Assembly (NCBI GenBank): GCA_003153585.1
Contig: PLZZ01000111.1
Location: 1-6,587, forward strand
Direction of reading: 5' to 3'
From: Acidobacteriota bacterium
GTDB lineage: Bacteria > Acidobacteriota > Terriglobia > Acidiferrales > UBA7541
Length of the DNA: 6,587 bases
The notes beneath the pieces are model-generated. The model was given only the letters and a program-made list of their open reading frames with translations. It searched no databases and was not told the origin of the DNA. Position 1 is the stretch's first letter; each line of letters opens with the position of its first letter. Positions 4,936-6,587 of this stretch are shown here, piece by piece. The position numbers and the translations under genes are program-made.

Positions 4936-5900
4936 TCTTCGCTCCAGAATTTCTCGCTCAGGTATTTTTCGCCCGAATCCGGGAAGACCGTCACGACCAC
5001 CGCTGGCTGGCCGCTCGGCAAATTCCGCGCCACCTCAAGGCACGCCCACAGCGCGCCTCCCGAACTGACTCCTGCCAGGATTCCTTCTTCGCGCGCCAGT
5101 CGTTTCACCATTCGGTGCGCATCTTCCGTGCGCACCGCCATATCCTCGTCGGCAAGTTTTGGGTCATAGATGCTCGGCACAATCGCCGTGGCCATATGCT
5201 TCAGTCCCTCAAGGCCGTGAAATCCGGAGTCGGGTTGCAGGCTGATGCAACGAATCGCCGGATTCAGTTCCTTCAGCCGGCGTGTGGTGCCGACGAAAGT
5301 CCCGCTGGTTCCCAGTCCTGCCACAAAATGCGTGATCTGTCCGCGCGTCTGCTCCCATATTTCCGGAGCCGTAGTGAAATAGTGCGCCGCCGGATTCGCA
5401 GAATTGCTGTATTGATCGGGGTAAAAATATTTTGCGGGCTCTGCTTCATAAATCTGCCGCACGCGCCGAATCGCTCCATCGGTTCCTTCGTCTCCAGGCG
5501 TCAACACGATCTCCACGCCGTAAGCCGCTAGGATTTGTTTGCGTTCGGGCGAAGCACTGGACGGCAAGCACAGCTTCACCTTGTATCCAAGCGCCGCGCC
5601 AATCATAGCGTACGCGATTCCCGTATTTCCGCTGGTGGCGTCGAGGATCACTTTGCCCGCCCGCAGCGCTCCCGTTCGCTCGCCTTCGCGGATCATGGAA
5701 TACGCCGCGCGATCCTTTACCGAACCACCTGGATTGAACCATTCAGCCTTGGCATAGAACCCGGCATTGGGAAACTCAGCGCCAATACGCCCAAGCCGAA
5801 GCAAAGGCGTGTTCCCAATGCGCTCTAACAATTCCTGTCCGAAGCGTGCCTCCACCCCGGAGGTTTCTCGCGACAATGATCGTTTGTTCGCCGTACTCAT
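4932..5900 (-). CDS. cysM: PLP-dependent cysteine synthase, CysM-like
   Basis: The 322-residue protein is a fold-type II PLP enzyme of the cysteine synthase family. Visible features are IGNTPLLRL (28-36), the PLP lysine K62 in NPGGSVKDRAA, the substrate loop TSGNTG (89-94), the phosphate-binding GLGTSGT (195-201), and SSGGA (279-283). It should form cysteine by beta-replacement on an activated serine, and its position next to mec and cysO points to CysO thiocarboxylate as the sulfur donor. In M. tuberculosis CysM, R220 (in EPRYGEG) binds the O-phosphoserine phosphate; the aligned stretch here is QPDSGFHG (222-229) with no Arg, and the flexible C-terminal tail is shorter. The acceptor could therefore be O-phosphoserine held differently, or O-acetylserine. 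It is the first gene of the operon. The ATG at 5900 has only a weak GGCGGA upstream, and residues 1-18 are a poorly conserved leader. Confidence 0.9.
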   Translation of the reverse strand: MSTANKRSLSRETSGVEARFGQELLERIGNTPLLRLGRIGAEFPNAGFYAKAEWFNPGGSVKDRAAYSMIREGERTGALRAGKVILDATSGNTGIAYAMIGAALGYKVKLCLPSSASPERKQILAAYGVEIVLTPGDEGTDGAIRRVRQIYEAEPAKYFYPDQYSNSANPAAHYFTTAPEIWEQTRGQITHFVAGLGTSGTFVGTTRRLKELNPAIRCISLQPDSGFHGLEGLKHMATAIVPSIYDPKLADEDMAVRTEDAHRMVKRLAREEGILAGVSSGGALWACLEVARNLPSGQPAVVVTVFPDSGEKYLSEKFWSEE

Positions 5901-6135
5901 GCTTCGTTGTCCGCCAAGTTCCCTGTCTCCACGCCTCTGTCGTTAATGTCGCTTCACTCCTGCAATCGGAATGAACTCAAACAGCAAATTAGATGCGGAG
6001 AAGGCCGCCGCATATGCAGGGAATTCAAAACAGTTTAGCAGATGCTCGGCAACTTTAGCGCAATCCCTACCACCCGGTCCGGGCTCGCCAATTTTTGACT
6101 TTACAGAAGCCATGCTGACTCACTAGTCTGATGGC
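5901..6135. other. Divergent intergenic gap between cysM and the hypothetical gene
   Basis: This 235-base stretch must hold the promoters of the sulfur operon (leftward) and of the gene at 6136 (rightward). I find no -35/-10 pair with acceptable spacing on the minus strand. On the plus strand a TTGACT (6095-6100) resembles a -35 box, but nothing like TATAAT follows at 16-18 bases. A short dyad CCCGG-T-CCGGG lies at 6073-6083 and GCATATGC at 6010-6017. No RNA gene, riboswitch or terminator is recognised. Confidence 0.5.
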
Positions 6136-6579
6136 ATGTGGTACGTCAACAAGCTGTTCGGCCAGTCGCAAGTGGAATCGCTCGCGGCCAAGGGGTTTCT
6201 CGTCCGTAGCTCCGGCGGAGTCGTCCGAATCGAGAAGTACAATTGCGGCGCGGAACTTCGTAAGACATCCGGTGACAGCTTTCAGATGACTGAGATTCCC
6301 TGCATCATGCTGCAGGGTCAGTTCACATTGCTGTGGGATGCGGGCTATCAGAAATTCCTGCTTACCCACGACAAGAAAAAATTCCCGGCGCACAGGGGCC
6401 AATTGGTTGACTTGCGCAAGTTCAATGAAGAACTGCGAACTGCTCTGGGCGTGCCCACTTATTACAACGAAGCTATCGGATCCACCTGCCACATAAGTGA
6501 ATATGACCGCGTGAAAGGCCGCCCCGGCGATGTGCCCGACGAAGGCGTAGGCGTGGAAGCGGAAAAATCAAAACACTAA
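6136..6579 (+). CDS. Hypothetical protein, unrecognised family
   Basis: The 147-residue product is not a family I recognise. It begins MWYVNKLFGQSQVESLAAKG and contains mixed beta/alpha sequence to about residue 125 (for example FLVRSSGGVVRIEKYNCG, IPCIMLQGQFTLLWD, and KFLLTHDKKKFPAHRGQL), then a charged, Gly/Pro-rich tail likely to be disordered. There are three cysteines (C37, C56, C118) but no CxxC pair, and no signal peptide or membrane segment. The codon third positions are GC-rich in this frame, which supports it over the overlapping minus-strand frame. A TAG lies in frame just upstream, so ATG at 6136 is the first possible start, yet there is no Shine-Dalgarno sequence; translation may be leaderless or start efficiently by another route. 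It is divergent from the cysM operon; a functional link is unproven. Confidence 0.68.
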   Translation: MWYVNKLFGQSQVESLAAKGFLVRSSGGVVRIEKYNCGAELRKTSGDSFQMTEIPCIMLQGQFTLLWDAGYQKFLLTHDKKKFPAHRGQLVDLRKFNEELRTALGVPTYYNEAIGSTCHISEYDRVKGRPGDVPDEGVGVEAEKSKH

Positions 6580-6587
6580 GCCTTCTG

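Noticed and set aside
4791..5531. A 246-codon open frame on the plus strand
   Set aside because: It lies entirely antisense to cysM and the end of mec, which have clear family motifs. Its product is Arg/His/Ser-rich, as expected from a shadow frame of GC-rich coding DNA.
6073..6083. CCCGG-T-CCGGG dyad as an operator or hairpin
   Set aside because: Arms of five bases with a one-base centre cannot form a hairpin, and such a short GC palindrome is common at this base composition.
6067..6492. A 141-codon open frame on the minus strand opposite the hypothetical gene
   Set aside because: Third-position GC bias supports the plus frame, and the minus product has no recognisable pattern or ribosome binding site. 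Neither frame has known homology from inspection, so some doubt remains.

Overview
This 6.6 kb window is bacterial and gene-dense, with moderately high GC coding sequence, several GTG starts and AT-rich intergenic gaps. The gene content (a DUF3467 protein, an Nramp relative with a GEND-type TM1 motif, a mycobacterial-style CysM/Mec/CysO/MoeZ cluster, a PilZ protein paired with a membrane GGDEF enzyme) fits a soil Acidobacteriota (Terriglobia-like) chromosome best. That is inference from gene content, since no rRNA or other marker gene is present. There is no sign of mobile elements, CRISPR, tRNA or rRNA.

Layout, left to right. (1) 1-335, minus: the N-terminal part of an Nramp-family metal transporter, running off the left edge. 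(2) 336-477: an AT-rich divergent promoter region carrying a cluster of AACTA motifs. (3) 478-786, plus: a DUF3467 protein with a near-ideal Shine-Dalgarno sequence. (4) 787-2458, minus: a two-gene c-di-nucleotide unit, with a multi-pass membrane GGDEF cyclase first and a stand-alone PilZ receptor 16 nt downstream. The PilZ stop codon abuts the DUF3467 stop codon head-on. (5) 2459-2654: the intergenic promoter of the GGDEF gene, with a TGTA-N7-TACA dyad, more AACTA/TAGTT motifs, and a hairpin behind the next operon. (6) 2655-5900, minus: a sulfur-transfer operon transcribed in the order cysM, mec, cysO, moeZ, CDGSH. (7) 5901-6135: a divergent intergenic gap. (8) 6136-6579, plus: an unrecognised 147-residue protein.

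How the genes work together. The main block resembles the protein-thiocarboxylate cysteine pathway of Mycobacterium tuberculosis. MoeZ adenylates the C-terminal Gly-Gly of the sulfur carrier CysO, and its rhodanese domain supplies sulfur to give CysO thiocarboxylate. CysM uses that sulfur to make a CysO-Cys adduct, and the JAMM protease Mec releases cysteine. Here CysO carries three extra residues (TGK) after Gly-Gly, so it appears to be made as a precursor that must be trimmed, perhaps by the same Mec protease. The CysM lacks the arginine used by the M. tuberculosis enzyme to recognise O-phosphoserine, so its acceptor substrate is open. A CDGSH Fe-S protein at the end of the run has a start region that can fold into a hairpin holding its Shine-Dalgarno sequence in the loop.

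The most interesting single observation is in the GGDEF protein. The GGDEF motif and RxxD inhibitory site are intact, but the conserved Asp of the GHxxGD segment (PleD Asp344), which contacts the guanine base, is Ser332. That is the signature substitution of the hybrid promiscuous (Hypr) GGDEF enzymes that make 3',3'-cGAMP. Together with the co-transcribed PilZ protein, this suggests a possible cGAMP (or mixed c-di-GMP/cGAMP) synthase-receptor pair.
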